This document shows, in pieces, positions 1 through 10,408 of a stretch of 64,000 nt of DNA (positions are counted from its first letter, which is position 1; every line of letters begins with the position of its first letter). A program made the translations under genes and the position numbers. This stretch comes from Colias croceus (lineage: Eukaryota; Arthropoda; Insecta; Lepidoptera; Pieridae). Where the stretch lies: positions 1,438,501 through 1,502,500 of the forward strand of contig NC_059556.1 of the NCBI RefSeq assembly GCF_905220415.1, in the 5' to 3' direction. The notes under the pieces were generated by a model. That model did no database searches, was not told where the DNA came from, and saw only the letters and a list, made by a program, of their open reading frames with translations.

Positions 1-435
1 TATGAATGAATACAATGCAAAAACACAAAACTTAGATAAAATTGTCATTTAGTTAACGATCAACTTTATAACTGTAATATTTTAATTTATTTCCAGATTT
101 TCAAGTAATTTCACTATAGTTGAAAAAATAACCTAAAAACATTAATAAACACATTCAATCCTCGGAATTATTTCTAAGGAGTGTTTCTTAAGCTAATAAT
201 TATTCAGATAGCGTACAAAATGGCCAAGGATTTTAATTAAATTTTTTCGCTTCCTCTAATTATAGGAGGAATAAGTCAGAACCGCTGGCTGAATGCTCCA
301 TAAATGTGTTACGTTTTTATTTTTTTTGTTATTGATATTGTTCCAATTGCCGCGTAATTTATCTTGACCTAGAAAATTAATTAGTGATTGATGTAGTTAA
401 ATTTGTACAAACTTTTGACAGACTTGGCTTTTGCA
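1..435. other. AT-rich intergenic DNA
   Basis: I see no open reading frame of note, no repeat terminus and no RNA-like fold here. It reads as unique AT-rich sequence up to the first Helitron terminus. Confidence 0.5.
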
Positions 436-647
436 TCCTACTAATATAATGCGAAAGTTTGTGAGGGTGTAGTGTATGTTTGTTACTCTTTCACGCAAAT
501 ATCACTGTATCGATTACAATGAAATTAAGCACACAAATAGAGGGTAACTTGGATTAACACATAGGATAGGTCTCCCGGAAGTCCCACGGGAAGGGGAACT
601 ATGCGGGTTTTTCTTTGTAAATGCGGGCGAAGCCGCGGGCGGAAAGC
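436..647 (+). mobile_element. Non-autonomous Helitron-like element
   Basis: The 5' end TCCTACTAATATAATGCGAAAG-type terminus follows an A, as expected for insertion between A and T. The body holds the common block with AACTTGGATTAACACATAGG, and the 3' end has the hairpin segment GCGGGCGAAGCCGCGGGC at about 623-640. The terminal CTAG is lost (GGAAAGC then ATAATAA), so the 3' end is damaged. There is no coding capacity. Confidence 0.7.
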
Positions 648-654
648 ATAATAA

Positions 655-776
655 ACGGCTAAAATAAGCCTGTAGTAGTATCTGTGCCAAATTTCATTAA
701 AATCGGTCCAGTAGTTTATGCGTGAAAACCATACATACATAATTACAAACCTTTCCTCTTTATAATATTAGTATAG
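655..776 (-). mobile_element. Helitron 5'-end fragment
   Basis: On the minus strand this starts with a TCTATACTAATATTATAAAG-type terminus at about 776 and runs through the family block with GTATGGTTTTCACGCATAAAC. The 3' hairpin and CTAG are missing. It abuts the damaged 3' end of the preceding plus-strand copy. Confidence 0.6.
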
Positions 777-1204
777 ATATAAGATTTTAGAGTCTAGACA
801 TTAGCCAAAAATTATTGTTTTATATTTTTTAAAGAATCTTTTGTTTAAATATATATTGACTTTTACTGTAGGTTTAAAGTAACAAAAGGGCCACCCATTG
901 GATAAATAAAAACATTCTCTTGTTCTAAATATAAAACCATAGAGCTGAATAATCGATTTTGTTTATTTACTTGCGACTCCATTCCACATTGTTCTGTAAA
1001 CGGACTGTATTTTGAAAGTTCAGTTTAATTAAGCTTCAAACAAATATGTGCATTAAATTACTGATGCTAGAGCCAATTGGATTAGAATATTAACAAATTT
1101 TAATTAGGCCACTATTTGCTCATTTAACTATTGTTTGGCTGAATTCAATACATTTTGATGATACGCACAATATATGCGAAAATTCCTAATTAATTATATT
1201 ACTA
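777..1204. other. AT-rich intergenic DNA
   Basis: Nothing recognisable; no repeat ends and no ORF above background. Confidence 0.45.
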
Positions 1205-1372
1205 CTAGCTTACCGCCCGCGGCTTCGCCCGCTTTCTCTAAAACGATTTGAGATTTTAACTATCCTATCTCTCAAGTTGGATCGAACTGCACATGGTGTT
1301 CGAATTTTATTATAATCGGTTAGGAGTCCATTGAGGACAAACATTGTGACACGAGATTTATATATATTAAGA
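1205..1372 (-). mobile_element. Non-autonomous Helitron, complete ends
   Basis: The 3' terminus CTAG (1205-1208, after A) is preceded on its own strand by the GCGGGCGAAGCCGCGGGC hairpin. The 5' end is TCTTAATATATATAAATC on the minus strand. A sister copy of the same subfamily lies at 46534-46694. Non-coding. Confidence 0.75.
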
Positions 1373-1437
1373 TAATTATTAGCTTCTTTTAACGAAGTTA
1401 ACAGGAACGGTTTTACTAATTAAATATATATTTTTTA

Positions 1438-1604
1438 CTAGCGGTCCGCCCCGGCTTCGCCCGTGATACATTAAAGGTAGCCTATGTTCTTTCTCAGGGT
1501 CTAAAGATTGTCTGCGCCAAATTTCATCAAAATCGGTTGAGAGGTTTACGCGGGAAAGCGTAACAGACAGACAGAGATGTTCGCATTTATAATATTAGTA
1601 GGGA
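1438..1604 (-). mobile_element. Non-autonomous Helitron, complete ends
   Basis: CTAG at 1438-1441 is followed by the GGTCCGCCCCGGCTTCGCCCG subfamily hairpin, and the minus-strand 5' end is TCCCTACTAATATTATAAAT. A flanking A and T are present with no target duplication. Internal block: AGGTAGCCTATGTTCTTTCT. Confidence 0.75.
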
Positions 1605-2453
1605 TCGAATATAGTGTTGTTATATCCACTCGTATACAGATTTGTAATCATTCTCGTCAACAGAATATCGTCTCGGAAATTAAAAAACGAAAACTTTGTA
1701 AATAAATGACAAAAAAATAAAAGAAACGCATGTACGGTTGTTACATGTGCCTTTGTCTCAAAAAGATATACAAGTTTTAAAAATTTACGATGTATTCTTT
1801 TAAAAATTGTTAAAATATGGGATGCATGATATCAGATATCTGTAATGCCATTTTAAATTTTTTCTCAATGAGAGTTAATCAATTTAAAATAAGGTCAAGT
1901 TGCTAGATTCAACAAAAGAATAATAGGATATGAGGTACTGAAAAATTGTCCCAGAGTAATCAATAATTTATATGTGTTTAAAATATTATGTAAATGAATA
2001 ATATAATAAATCCATCGATTTTAAAATATTATGTAATAAATCCATCGATTTTATATAAATGAATTGTGCTTTAGCTATTTCTAAACTCCAAGAATAACCA
2101 ATTTCATGATAATGTAACAAATTCGTTTAAAATTTAAATTTATCTTTGCACGAGGACTTATTTACCTACCTAGATAACCTATAAGTTTCTTAGAAGAAAA
2201 TATATTATAAAACCTACTCAAGTTTAAAAAAAACCTTTTATGTTTTTTGTTCATACCCACGGGGAATGTAATAGGTTCTATGTATATAGTATATAAGTCT
2301 CAACAAAGACGTAGGGTATAGGTAATATATTTTCAAGAGAAAAATTAAATATAGCGTTTTATAAAACCTTATTGTGGCAAATATTATAAGATTTCATCTA
2401 GTATTTTCATATTTAATTTTTTTTTATATTAATATTTTTATAATTAATTGAAC
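1605..2453. other. AT-rich DNA with a local tandem duplication
   Basis: Mostly unremarkable AT-rich sequence. At about 1980-2056 a block AATCCATCGATTTTA with flanking ATTATGTAA is present twice in tandem. No gene signal. Confidence 0.45.
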
Positions 2454-2535
2454 CAATGTCGGGAAAATAATATAATATAATAAATATTAAATCGCGTTTA
2501 AAATCCGTTAAAAAAGTCTTTAATTTCTAAACACA
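2454..2535 (+). repeat. Dispersed repeat fragment (CGCGTTTAAAATCCG family)
   Basis: The block GTCGGGAAAATAATATAAT...TCGCGTTTAAAATCCGTTA recurs in reverse orientation at 37910-38040 and as a shorter piece at 31482-31522. This marks it as an interspersed repeat of unknown class. I recall similar segments being common in Lepidoptera, but cannot verify the family. Confidence 0.5.
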
Positions 2536-3154
2536 CGTCCAGTTTTATGTAAACAAATAACTACGTAATATTTTTCTCTCCCATATATTAAAATCGCCAG
2601 CCGTTGATTGGTCCGATACATTTCAGTTTAATATACATTACCGAATACATTGATTCAATTAATTTTTGCCGTATTCAATGACCGGTTCATTTGCAGCTCT
2701 CGGTCTCAATAATTATTGTGTTTCACCGCTAACTACAATTATCAGATTTTAAATATCATTGACACGAATAAAAATACATTTTGGTATCGCTATCAATGAT
2801 ACTATAAAAAAGAGAATGCGTGCCGAGCACACGTGTCAGAAGTGAAATATTGCTTTCACGCGGCCTTGATTAGACGTCACACATGATTAGACGTCAAAGT
2901 AAGATGGCATGTTTCAATTATCGTGAGCGAAAAACTGAAGTAAAATGTCGCTTATTAGAAGCTAATTACCCACATTTCGATGTGTCACGTGGTGGCACTC
3001 ATGGAGCGCTAAATAGCCTATTTTTTACTTATGATATTATCATTTCTCTATGAACAAAGCTTGATCCTTCATAGGATGCTTATATGGTACATATATGATG
3101 TGATCCATTATCTATACTTCTTTACTAATAGTAATATTAGAGGTATAAAGAGGA
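2536..3154. other. Intergenic DNA
   Basis: No gene. A short segment at 2826-2860 (GAGCACACGTGTCAGAAGTG) matches, in reverse orientation, the foldback at 6855-6975, so a small repeat fragment is present. Confidence 0.4.
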
Positions 3155-4870
3155 AATTTTAGGGTCATTGACAAAAGTGCTGATGTTGCGCTTGCTTTTG
3201 AAGATTTCTTTAGTAGTGTCCCTGCTAGTATTACTAAGAAATTAAATTCGTCCTCAGCGCTTGCAGAGTCCTTTTTGAGGGACCACGTTGCTGAGTGTAA
3301 CAAATTATTTGAATTGCGCCACGTGACTGCTGATGAAATTGTTAAAACGTTTAAAACATTAAATTTAAAAAAAACATGTGATCTCTGGGGTATGTCTGTT
3401 AATTTAGTAAATAATATCATAGAAAATATTGCCAAACATCTAGCGTTTATATTTAATCAGTGTTGCGACTGTGGTATATTCCCTGATTTACTAAAGTTTA
3501 GCAAAGTTATTCCTTTATTTAAAAGTGGTGACCAAGAAGACTGTAATAACTATAGGCCAATTTCCATATTACCAACTTTGAGCAAAGTCTTCGAGAAATT
3601 AATCTTAAACCAATTAAGTAGTCATTTTGCATCAAATGGTTTACTGCACGCCAAACAGTATGGTTTCACAAAGGGGCGCTCTACCACTGATGCCGGAGTA
3701 GCTCTTTTGTCACATATATACAAAGCATGGGAAAATTAAAAGAATGCTTTGGGGATATTCTGCGACCTTTCTAAGGCTTTCGACTGTGTAGAACATTCCA
3801 CTCTATTACGGAAACTAAATTTTTATGGTATCAAAGGTTTAGCTCAGGATCTCATAGCTTCATATCTTCAGAACAGGGTACAAACCGTTGTCGTTAATGA
3901 AGAGAAATCTTGCGGTGCGCCGATTAACATAGGTGTTCCGCAGGGATCTATCTTAGGACCGTTTTTGTTCTTAGTGTATATTAATGACCTACCTTATTAT
4001 TTGCAGGATATGTGTGAAATAGTACTGTTTGCAGATGACACCTCTTTAATATTTAATGTGGATAGACATGACACAAATGTTGACGAAGTAAACTCTGCTC
4101 TTTCACGCATATCCGATTGGTTTAATGCTAATAATTTACTACTAAATGCAAAAAAAACAAATTGTGTAGAATTTATCCTCCCAAATGTAAAAAAGGTGAA
4201 AAGGAATATTATTTTAAACGGGGAGGTATTATACCCTGTGGAATCTACTGTTTTTCTTGGTTTGACACTAGATGAGAAGCTACAATGGGGGGCCCATATT
4301 ACCACCACCGCTGCTAAGCTCAGCTCAGCTGCATATGCAGTGAGAAGAATAAGGCATCTCACCGATGAAGAGACGGCTAGATTGGTTTACTTTAGCTACT
4401 TTCATAGCATTATGTCCTATGGAATTCTACTATGGGGCAGGGGTGCAGATATAGAAACTATATTTATACTACAGAAAAGAGCCATACGCTCTATATATAA
4501 TTTGCGTGCTCGAGACTCACTAAGAGATCTCTTTAAGAATACTGGTATCCTTACTGTACCGTCGCAGTATATATTTAATAATATTTTATATGTACACAAT
4601 AACGCTTATTTACACACAAAAGTAGGAGATAGACATTGTTATGACACAAGAAACAGAAATAAAATTGAAATTCCATTTTTCCGGCTAGCTAAAGTTAAAA
4701 ATTCATTTATGGGTCAAGGTATACGCTTTTACAACAGAATTCCTCATAATATTAAAGAGTTCAGTAGTTCTAAATTTAAAACTTATATAAAAAATGTACT
4801 TATTCAGAGAGCCTATTACAGTATTAAGGAATATATGGACGATAAAAACCCATGGAGGGTTGTCGCGTAA
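3155..4870 (+). pseudogene. LINE reverse transcriptase (Jockey/CR1-type), interrupted
   Basis: This is the 5'-truncated ORF2 of a non-LTR retrotransposon. The frame keeps the hallmark RT blocks: NNYRPISILPTLSKVFEKL, GFTKGRSTTDA, FCDLSKAFDCVEH, GVPQGSILGPFLF and the catalytic FADDTSLIF. The C-terminal region after the polymerase runs through YGILLWG and TRNRNKIEIP to the stop at 4868-4870. One in-frame TAA at 3737-3739 splits the frame just before the SKAFD block; the frame is otherwise unshifted, so a single substitution may account for it. The endonuclease and ORF1 are absent, consistent with 5' truncation near 3155. A second, shorter copy of the same family lies at 54611-55388 on the minus strand. 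The clade assignment (Jockey/CR1 group) is from block style only. Confidence 0.85.
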
Positions 4871-5117
4871 AAACCACAGGACAGTTCTTTGGCATATTAT
4901 GATTATAATGTACATATAACACATATAATGTATTTTGTAAAATTAAATTGTAAAACTGACATGATTAAAAAGAGCAACTATGGAGTTTCTTGCCGATTCT
5001 TCTCCGTAGATACTGCTTTCCGAATCGGTGGTAAATGTTAAAATATGTAATGACGTTTCAAAAGTGCTTCTAAAAGAAGTCTAATTGAATAAATAAATGT
5101 TTGAGTTTGAGTTTGAG
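4871..5117 (+). repeat. 3' UTR and (TTTGAG)n tail of the LINE
   Basis: Downstream of the RT stop comes an AT-rich UTR with the conserved block TTCCGAATCGGTGGTAAATG, ending in tandem TTTGAG hexamers. The same 3' UTR occurs without coding sequence at 5489-5736, 10134-10302, 27946-28130, 48243-48570, 53069-53143 and 57187-57321. These are 5'-truncated insertions of the same family. Confidence 0.85.
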
Positions 5118-5122
5118 TTTTT

Positions 5123-5315
5123 GAAAGGTTTGTAATTATGTATGTATGGTTTTCACGTATAAACTACTAGATCGATTACAATGAAATTTACCACACATAT
5201 AGAGGGTACCTTGGATCAACACATAGGATAGGTTTTATCCTGGAAATCCCACGGGAACGGGAACTATGCGGGTTTTTTTTTGAAAACGCGGGCGAAGCAG
5301 CGGTTGGAAAACTAG
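5123..5315 (+). mobile_element. Helitron, 5' end truncated
   Basis: The body block GTATGGTTTTCACGTATAAAC is followed by the hairpin segment GCGGGCGAAGCAGCGGTTGG and CTAG at 5312-5315, then T. The canonical 5' terminus is missing because the (TTTGAG)n tail of the LINE directly abuts it. The LINE probably landed in, or recombined with, this Helitron. Confidence 0.65.
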
Positions 5316-5488
5316 TGTTAAATAACTTAATATGTATACATTAAGAATGTTATTGTGGTAAAGCAAGCTTATAACTTTGAAAGTTGTCTTCAAAGTTATT
5401 TCGTATCTATCTGCATAGATCTCTGTGGTGGTTAGTGGAATTGTAGATCCTAAACAAAAATCATACACCTATCAATCTACCTTTATAT

Positions 5489-5736
5489 CTAAAAGTGTTT
5501 CAAGTAGAAGTCTAATCGAATTTTTTTATTATTAGTATTTATATAAATGTAGGACCTCGGAAATACGCGGGCAGACTGAAAATCAGCGCTGTTCGGGTGT
5601 TAGCCCACAGCATGGCTGAGTCTGTTCCGATTGCCTCATATATGTGTTAACATTTTAAGTTAAGATAGTCTAAGTTTTTGTTGGCAATAAAGCTTTTTTT
5701 CTTTCTTTCATAAATGTCTGAGTTTGAGTTTGAGTT
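5489..5736 (+). repeat. LINE 3' tail split by a retroelement 3' fragment
   Basis: 5489-5520 and 5708-5736 together match the LINE 3' UTR end (AAAGTG...TCTAAT, then ATAAATGT and TTTGAG repeats). Between them, 5521-5707 is foreign: it ends TTGGCAATAAAGC followed by a T-rich CTTTC run. This looks like the polyadenylation end of another retroelement. Confidence 0.55.
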
Positions 5737-5744
5737 CCCGCTCA

Positions 5745-5835
5745 CACTCTCACCCCACATTGCTTCCTCAGTATTCAATACGATGCAAATAGCGAGTCGC
5801 TGTCAGCGCGTGATAGCGAATATTAACATATATCG
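5745..5835 (+). repeat. Dispersed repeat shared with 8745-8820
   Basis: TATTCAATACGATGCAAAT...GATAGCGAATATTAACATAT closely matches 8755-8815 (TTCAATACAATGCAAATAAC...). The two are in the same orientation. Its class is unknown to me. Confidence 0.4.
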
Positions 5836-6180
5836 TATAAGCAGGCTGCAGGCTTCAAACAATCGGTTATTTTGTTAATTTGTTTGCGATTGGAATTGGT
5901 TAATGTTTTAATACATTTTTAATAGTGTTGAAATACATTTTTAGTTAATGTTTGAGGTCCAGTGTTTAAATATTGGATAGATAGTTTTGTGTTTTTATTA
6001 TATACTAGTGGTCCGCCCCGGCTTCGCCCGTGGTACATATATCGCAATAAAAGGTAGCCTATGTCCCTTCTCGGGTATCAAAATATCTCCATACCAAATT
6101 TTATGCAAATTGGTCCAGTAGTTTAGGCGTGATTGCGTAACAGACAAACAGACAGAGTTACTTTCTCATTTATAATATTA

Positions 6181-6803
6181 CTAGATTTCCTCCCGCGGCT
6201 TCGCCCGCGTTTTCAAAGGAAAACCCGCATAGTTCCCGTTCCCGTAGGATTTCCGGGATAAAAACTATCCTATGTGTTAATCCAAGTTACCCTCTATATG
6301 TGTGCTAAATTTCATTGTAATCGGTTCAGTAGTTTTTACGTGAAAGAGTAACAAACATCCATACATCCATACTTACAAACTTTTGCCTTTATAATATACA
6401 GGGTTACTTGTAAAACACCGGCAACCTCGCAGGACAAGATAGCTAACATCATAAGCAACAACATTTGTTCTACGACTTTTGATAATTTGTTAAATTTTAT
6501 TTTCATACAAAAATAAATATTCATTTAATTTTCCGTTTTAAAATTATAAACTCTACGCCTCCCAAAAATTACGACAACAAGAAGCGAACGAGAGGGGGAA
6601 GGGGGCGTCGCGTCGTCCATCCGATAATGAATAGAACATAGACTTACAAATGTTAGGAGTGTACAATAAAAGTTTAAAAAATCATTTAAAAATAATTTAT
6701 TGCGTTATGCCAAAAGTCGTAGAACAAATGTTGTTACTTATGATGTTAGCTATCTGGTCTTGCGAGGTTGCTGGTGTTTCACAAGTAACCCTGTATATTA
6801 AGA
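6181..6803 (-). mobile_element. Second-level Helitron inside 6005-6814
   Basis: CTAG at 6181-6184 directly follows the A of the outer element, and the CCCGCGGCTTCGCCCGCG hairpin follows. The body matches the GTTCCCGTTCCCGTAGGATT subfamily. Its 5' terminus is itself split by a TIR element at 6399-6793, after which TATTAAGA completes the end at 6803. Confidence 0.65.
6399..6793. mobile_element. TIR element (MITE-like), about 90-bp inverted repeats
   Basis: The left end CAGGGTTACTTGTAAAACAC and its inverted copy ending at 6793 extend as near-identical arms of about 85-90 bp (6399-6488 and 6705-6793) with a few mismatches. The flanks read TATA on both sides, compatible with a TA or TATA target duplication. 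The 395-bp element has no transposase. The superfamily is unresolved; a Tc1/mariner-type TA duplication is one possibility. Confidence 0.7.
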
Positions 6804-6854
6804 TATAGTATGGATTTATTTGATAAAAGCAATAAAGTTTTAGCAAGTTTTGGA

Positions 6855-6975
6855 GTGAAACTTCTTTAGCAATACTGTCAAGTCATGGAGTAAGACGATC
6901 TTGTTATCAATGAATCTTGCCAAAGAAGTTTCACTTCTAACACGTGTGCTCAGCACACACGCTCTTTTTTCAAAG
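6855..6975. repeat. Small foldback
   Basis: GTGAAACTTCTTTAGCAA (6855-6872) is nearly the inverse of TTGCCAAAGAAGTTTCAC (6917-6934, one mismatch), giving an 18-bp stem. The downstream CACGTGTGCTCAGCACAC segment also occurs inverted near 2826. Confidence 0.45.
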
Positions 6976-6985
6976 TTCTGTTTAT

Positions 6986-7385
6986 TAGTCCTTGTTTATT
7001 TTTAAAGATGAATATTAAAAGATGTGTAAGTATTTATAGAAATAACCTAGTAGGTATTATCTAAATATAGAGTATAATATTAATACCGAAGATCTGTAAA
7101 TAAAATTCTTTACTACAACTACCAGACGGGGTTTTTAATACATTCTTATTGTAATACTTCAACCCAGACGGGGTATTAATCCAGGGGTAATCCATGTCTA
7201 TAGTGTAGATTTCCCCCTGGCCATTCTGAATGACGAGAAATCATGTCTGTCCTTTTGTTTTTATCCTGCAATATGTAGATGTGTGACAGTTGATAGATTA
7301 CGATACTTTATAGCTTCTCACTGAAGCTTTAATAAGCTCGACTCTGCTATAGAAGTTATGTGGTACATATGTATACTATCATCTA
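6986..7385. other. Intergenic DNA
   Basis: AT-rich. CAGACGGGG followed by a TTTTTAATAC or TATTAATCC block occurs twice at 7124-7182, a minor local duplication. No gene seen. Confidence 0.4.
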
Positions 7386-7573
7386 TCACTACATAGTATA
7401 AAACAAAGTCGCTTTCTCTGTCCCTATGTCCCTTTGTATGCCTAAATCTTTAAAACTACGCAACAGATTTTGATGCGGTTTTTTTAATAGATAGAGTGAT
7501 TCAAGATTAAGGCTTAAGTATATAATTTATTAGGTTTTAGACAAAGCGGGCGAAGCCGCGGGCGGTAAGCTAG
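7386..7573 (+). mobile_element. Non-autonomous Helitron, complete ends
   Basis: The 5' end TCACTACATAGTATAAAAC follows A. The 3' end is GCGGGCGAAGCCGCGGGC, then GGTAAG and CTAG (7570-7573) before T. This is the type copy of the subfamily seen at 23091, 32544, 46129, 52535, 59235 and 60752. Confidence 0.8.
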
Positions 7574-7748
7574 TATACGTATACAACAGAAAGTCATGTT
7601 AGTTATTAACGAAGAACAACTGTACGGATTTTAATGAATTTTGGTTTGATGGATATGCCTTGTCTAGGATTAGAATAATAACTTCGAAAAACTTACAAAA
7701 AAGTCAGAGAGCATATTATGTGACCATCTAAAATTGTAAAGGTTCATA

Positions 7749-7947
7749 TGTTTGTTTGTTTGTTTTTATTTGTTTGTTTTAATCTTTGTTTGTTTGTTTG
7801 TTTTTATTTGTTTGTTTTAATCTTTGGAAATAATGATCAGATCTTGAAAATTATTTCACGTAAATTCTTATGCTTAAATTCTTTCGGGTTCGGGAAATAA
7901 TGATCAGATCTTGAAAATTATTTCTCCGAAGCCGGGGCAAACGGCTA
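7749..7947 (+). mobile_element. Duplicated segments ending in a Helitron 3' end
   Basis: A TTTG-rich unit of about 40 bp is repeated twice (7749-7825). A 32-bp block beginning GGAAATAATGATCAGATC occurs at 7826 and again at 7893. The stretch ends in a hairpin remnant GAAGCCGGGGC and CTAG (7944-7947). This is a rearranged Helitron 3' part. Confidence 0.5.
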
Positions 7948-8175
7948 GTAATGTTTATAGTAATTTTAATGCACGTATATGTTTATTGATTGAAATAAGA
8001 TATATTATGTTCATTATTGTTTTGTATATTACCACAGAATACATAATAGTAGCTAATATTACGTCAAACATTGTCAGCTTGTATCGGAATTACTAGGAAA
8101 ATCTGTTATCATATGTTTTAAACATATAATATTTCATTGTTTCGAGAAGACTTAAAAGCGTTGAAATGTGTTTAA

Positions 8176-8354
8176 CTAGTCACGCTCCGCGGTTTCACCC
8201 GCGTGGCTCCGATCCTGTTGGTCTTAGCGTGATGATATACCTATAGCCTTATAGGCTATCTAACACCGAAATAATTTTTCAAATCAGACTAGTATTTCTT
8301 GAGATTAGCGCGTGCAAAAAAACAAACTTTTCAGCTTTATAATATAAGTAAAGA
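8176..8354 (-). mobile_element. Non-autonomous Helitron
   Basis: A|CTAG at 8176-8179 and a CCGCGGTTTCACCCGCG hairpin mark the 3' end. The minus-strand 5' end is TCTTTACTTATATTATAAAG. Internal blocks AGGCTATCTAACACCGAAA and ACTAGTATTTCTTGAGATT identify the A-type subfamily. Confidence 0.75.
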
Positions 8355-8558
8355 TTAATTTATTTATTTTTATAAATACCAATTTAAAGTGATATTCAAA
8401 TACTTAGATACTGTTATAAAGTTTGTATGCCTAACATATGGTAGAGAATAATTAGAATGAAAGTATGTTATGTTTTTGTTTAAGGCTTGGTGACTAACAT
8501 ATTGTAACATATAATAAAAAAAATACTCTTAGCGTATAAATTACTCTCGTATATTATT

Positions 8559-8640
8559 CAAATTCAAATTCAAATTCAAATATTTTATTCCATGAACATG
8601 GGTACAATACAAGGTGTTATACAAATATGAGGTCCAGCCA
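8559..8640 (-). repeat. Retroelement 3' end with (TTTGAA)n tail
   Basis: Tandem AATTCA units at 8559-8581 head a minus-strand 3' end (AATATTTTATTCCATGAACA). This is a LINE-type tail distinct from the TTTGAG family. Confidence 0.5.
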
Positions 8641-8744
8641 TAATTATAATATATAAATATTATATAAATAAATCTAATAAATCTTCAAATAATTTTCGTA
8701 AAAATACATTATCCATTGCAATCCGCCAGTACTATGGCCAAACC

Positions 8745-8940
8745 CAGCCCACCTCGATTCAATACAATGCAAATAACGGCCTCTGTCAGTCCGTGATAGT
8801 CCGCATTAACATATATTTGCCGCGCGTGTTCGTGCGATACCCGGCGGACGCAAAAATTCATGACTACACTATTATTTTTAATGTGCGGCGCGAGATAAAA
8901 TTTTAACGTTACTGTTGCGTTAAAAAATTTTAACACGCGT
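8745..8940 (+). repeat. Dispersed repeat related to 5745-5835
   Basis: It shares TTCAATACAATGCAAAT and GATAGTCCGCATTAACATAT with the earlier copy. It continues into a GC-richer part with GCCGCGCGTGTTCGTGCG. No coding frame is convincing. Confidence 0.35.
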
Positions 8941-9575
8941 CAAAATTTATATGTAATTTTTTTGTGGAATATATTTTATTAACTGGTGGGTTAAGGGATT
9001 AGTGGGTTAATTTTCGTGAGATGTGTCTACGTTAGATAGTTTGTGGATAGAGCTAGTACCTATTTTTAATGCTACATATGTGATAAGTGATGAATGATGA
9101 TGATGATAATAAGTGAGACACTTAGCATATATAGTAAAGGATGGGAATAATAATTGTTTTCTCAATTTTATAAAAAAGGGCGCATTTCTTTGAATATAAT
9201 AATTAATATCTAAGTATTATATTGTAATGTTTGGTGTTACAATAAGCTCTAATTACTTTAAATGATGTATATGAAAATTAAATGGTATTAACTATTAAGC
9301 ATCTTACTTACAATCGATAGGTGATAACTAATAACATTTTGTTATCGTATCACAAGATTGTAGCGCTACGCCTACGCCGTAGCTTTATTCCGTAGCCAGC
9401 CTACGAGATATACGTAGCATTATAATATTATCATATTTTGTTATCTTCTGCTTCGCAAATCGGGATTATAACAACTCGTTAATTGATAAGAATTTAATAA
9501 TTCATTGTATTTAAACATTTTTAACTTAATTAAATACAATTTAATAAAGTTAATTTAAGTACTAGGTAGGTTTCT
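8941..9575. other. Intergenic DNA with CTACG-rich patch
   Basis: Mostly AT-rich. At 9361-9417 several GTAGC/CTACG units alternate in both orientations, giving local fold-back potential, perhaps a MITE remnant. No gene. Confidence 0.35.
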
Positions 9576-9790
9576 TTATGGACCCCGTACGGGTAAAAGC
9601 CTCCCCCAAAGAATGCCACTTGTCCCTGTCTTGGGCTAAGTTCAGCCAATTTATTTTATTTATTTATTTTAACTTAATTAAAATATTGTTTTTTAATGCA
9701 CAAGCCTCTATTTGTATTGTGTACATAAAAAGATACAGTGCAAAACAAAAACGCTTGTAAATAAAGCTTCTCCAGTGAAATATAAAAGCG
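9576..9790 (+). repeat. Probable LINE 3' fragment
   Basis: The GGACCCCGTACGGGTAAAAG and CCACTTGTCCCTGTC blocks have the look of a retroelement segment common in moths, followed by AT-rich DNA with ATAAAGC near 9760. The family is from memory and weakly supported. Confidence 0.3.
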
Positions 9791-10133
9791 TAGTAGTAGT
9801 AGTTAGATAACTCAATTCGCGGAAAGGCTTTTTCTGCAGATTGTTTTCATTTTAATCTAGCTCCGAGTTCATTCGTTTTTGTTCACAAGCACTTAAGTAA
9901 TTAGTTGGAACGTAAGGCGAGTAATAAAGTTTCTTAATAAAAATTTTGTGTTGCATCCATCTGACGTTTGGGTTTATTTTTTCTTGGGGTTCATTTTTCT
10001 ATAGTTATAATTAGTAGAAGTTAATGAAAATATTATGTAATATCAATTTTTAAGAATACGTAAATGTTTAAAGAAATATGTAAAATTGTTTGTCTAATCT
10101 AACTCCGGGTGTAATCTCTATAAATAGGTACAT
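9791..10133. other. Intergenic DNA
   Basis: No recognisable feature. Confidence 0.4.
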
Positions 10134-10302
10134 TACTCAAACTCAAACTCAAAACTCAAAGATTTATTTATTCCATTAGAATTTTTCTAGGATCACTTTT
10201 GAAACGTCATTACATATTTTTAACATTTAACCGATTCGGAAAGCAGTATCTACGGAGAAGAACCGGCAAGAAACTCTATAGTTACTCTTTCAAATCATGT
10301 TT
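10134..10302 (-). repeat. LINE 3' tail (TTTGAG family)
   Basis: It begins on the plus strand with ACTCAAACTCAAAACTC and continues through CCGATTCGGAAAGCAGTATC to AAATCATG. This matches the 3' UTR of the LINE at 3155-5117 in reverse. Confidence 0.8.
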
Positions 10303-10408
10303 ATCCCAATACTATCCTAACGATTACCTTTAAAAATGAATAAGAAAGATATATTTCTTTCATTCTTCTTCATAATATGACATGTTTTTATTTCAATTAT
10401 ATAGGATA

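Larger units (their letters stand above)
6005..6814 (-). mobile_element. Helitron containing two nested insertions
   Basis: The 3' CTAG is at 6005-6008 with the CCGCCCCGGCTTCGCCCG hairpin. The body runs to 6180 (TATAATATTA), where a second Helitron interrupts the 5' terminus. The missing end (GTATGGA, then T) reappears at 6808-6814. This is the outer, oldest layer of a three-level nest. Confidence 0.65.
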
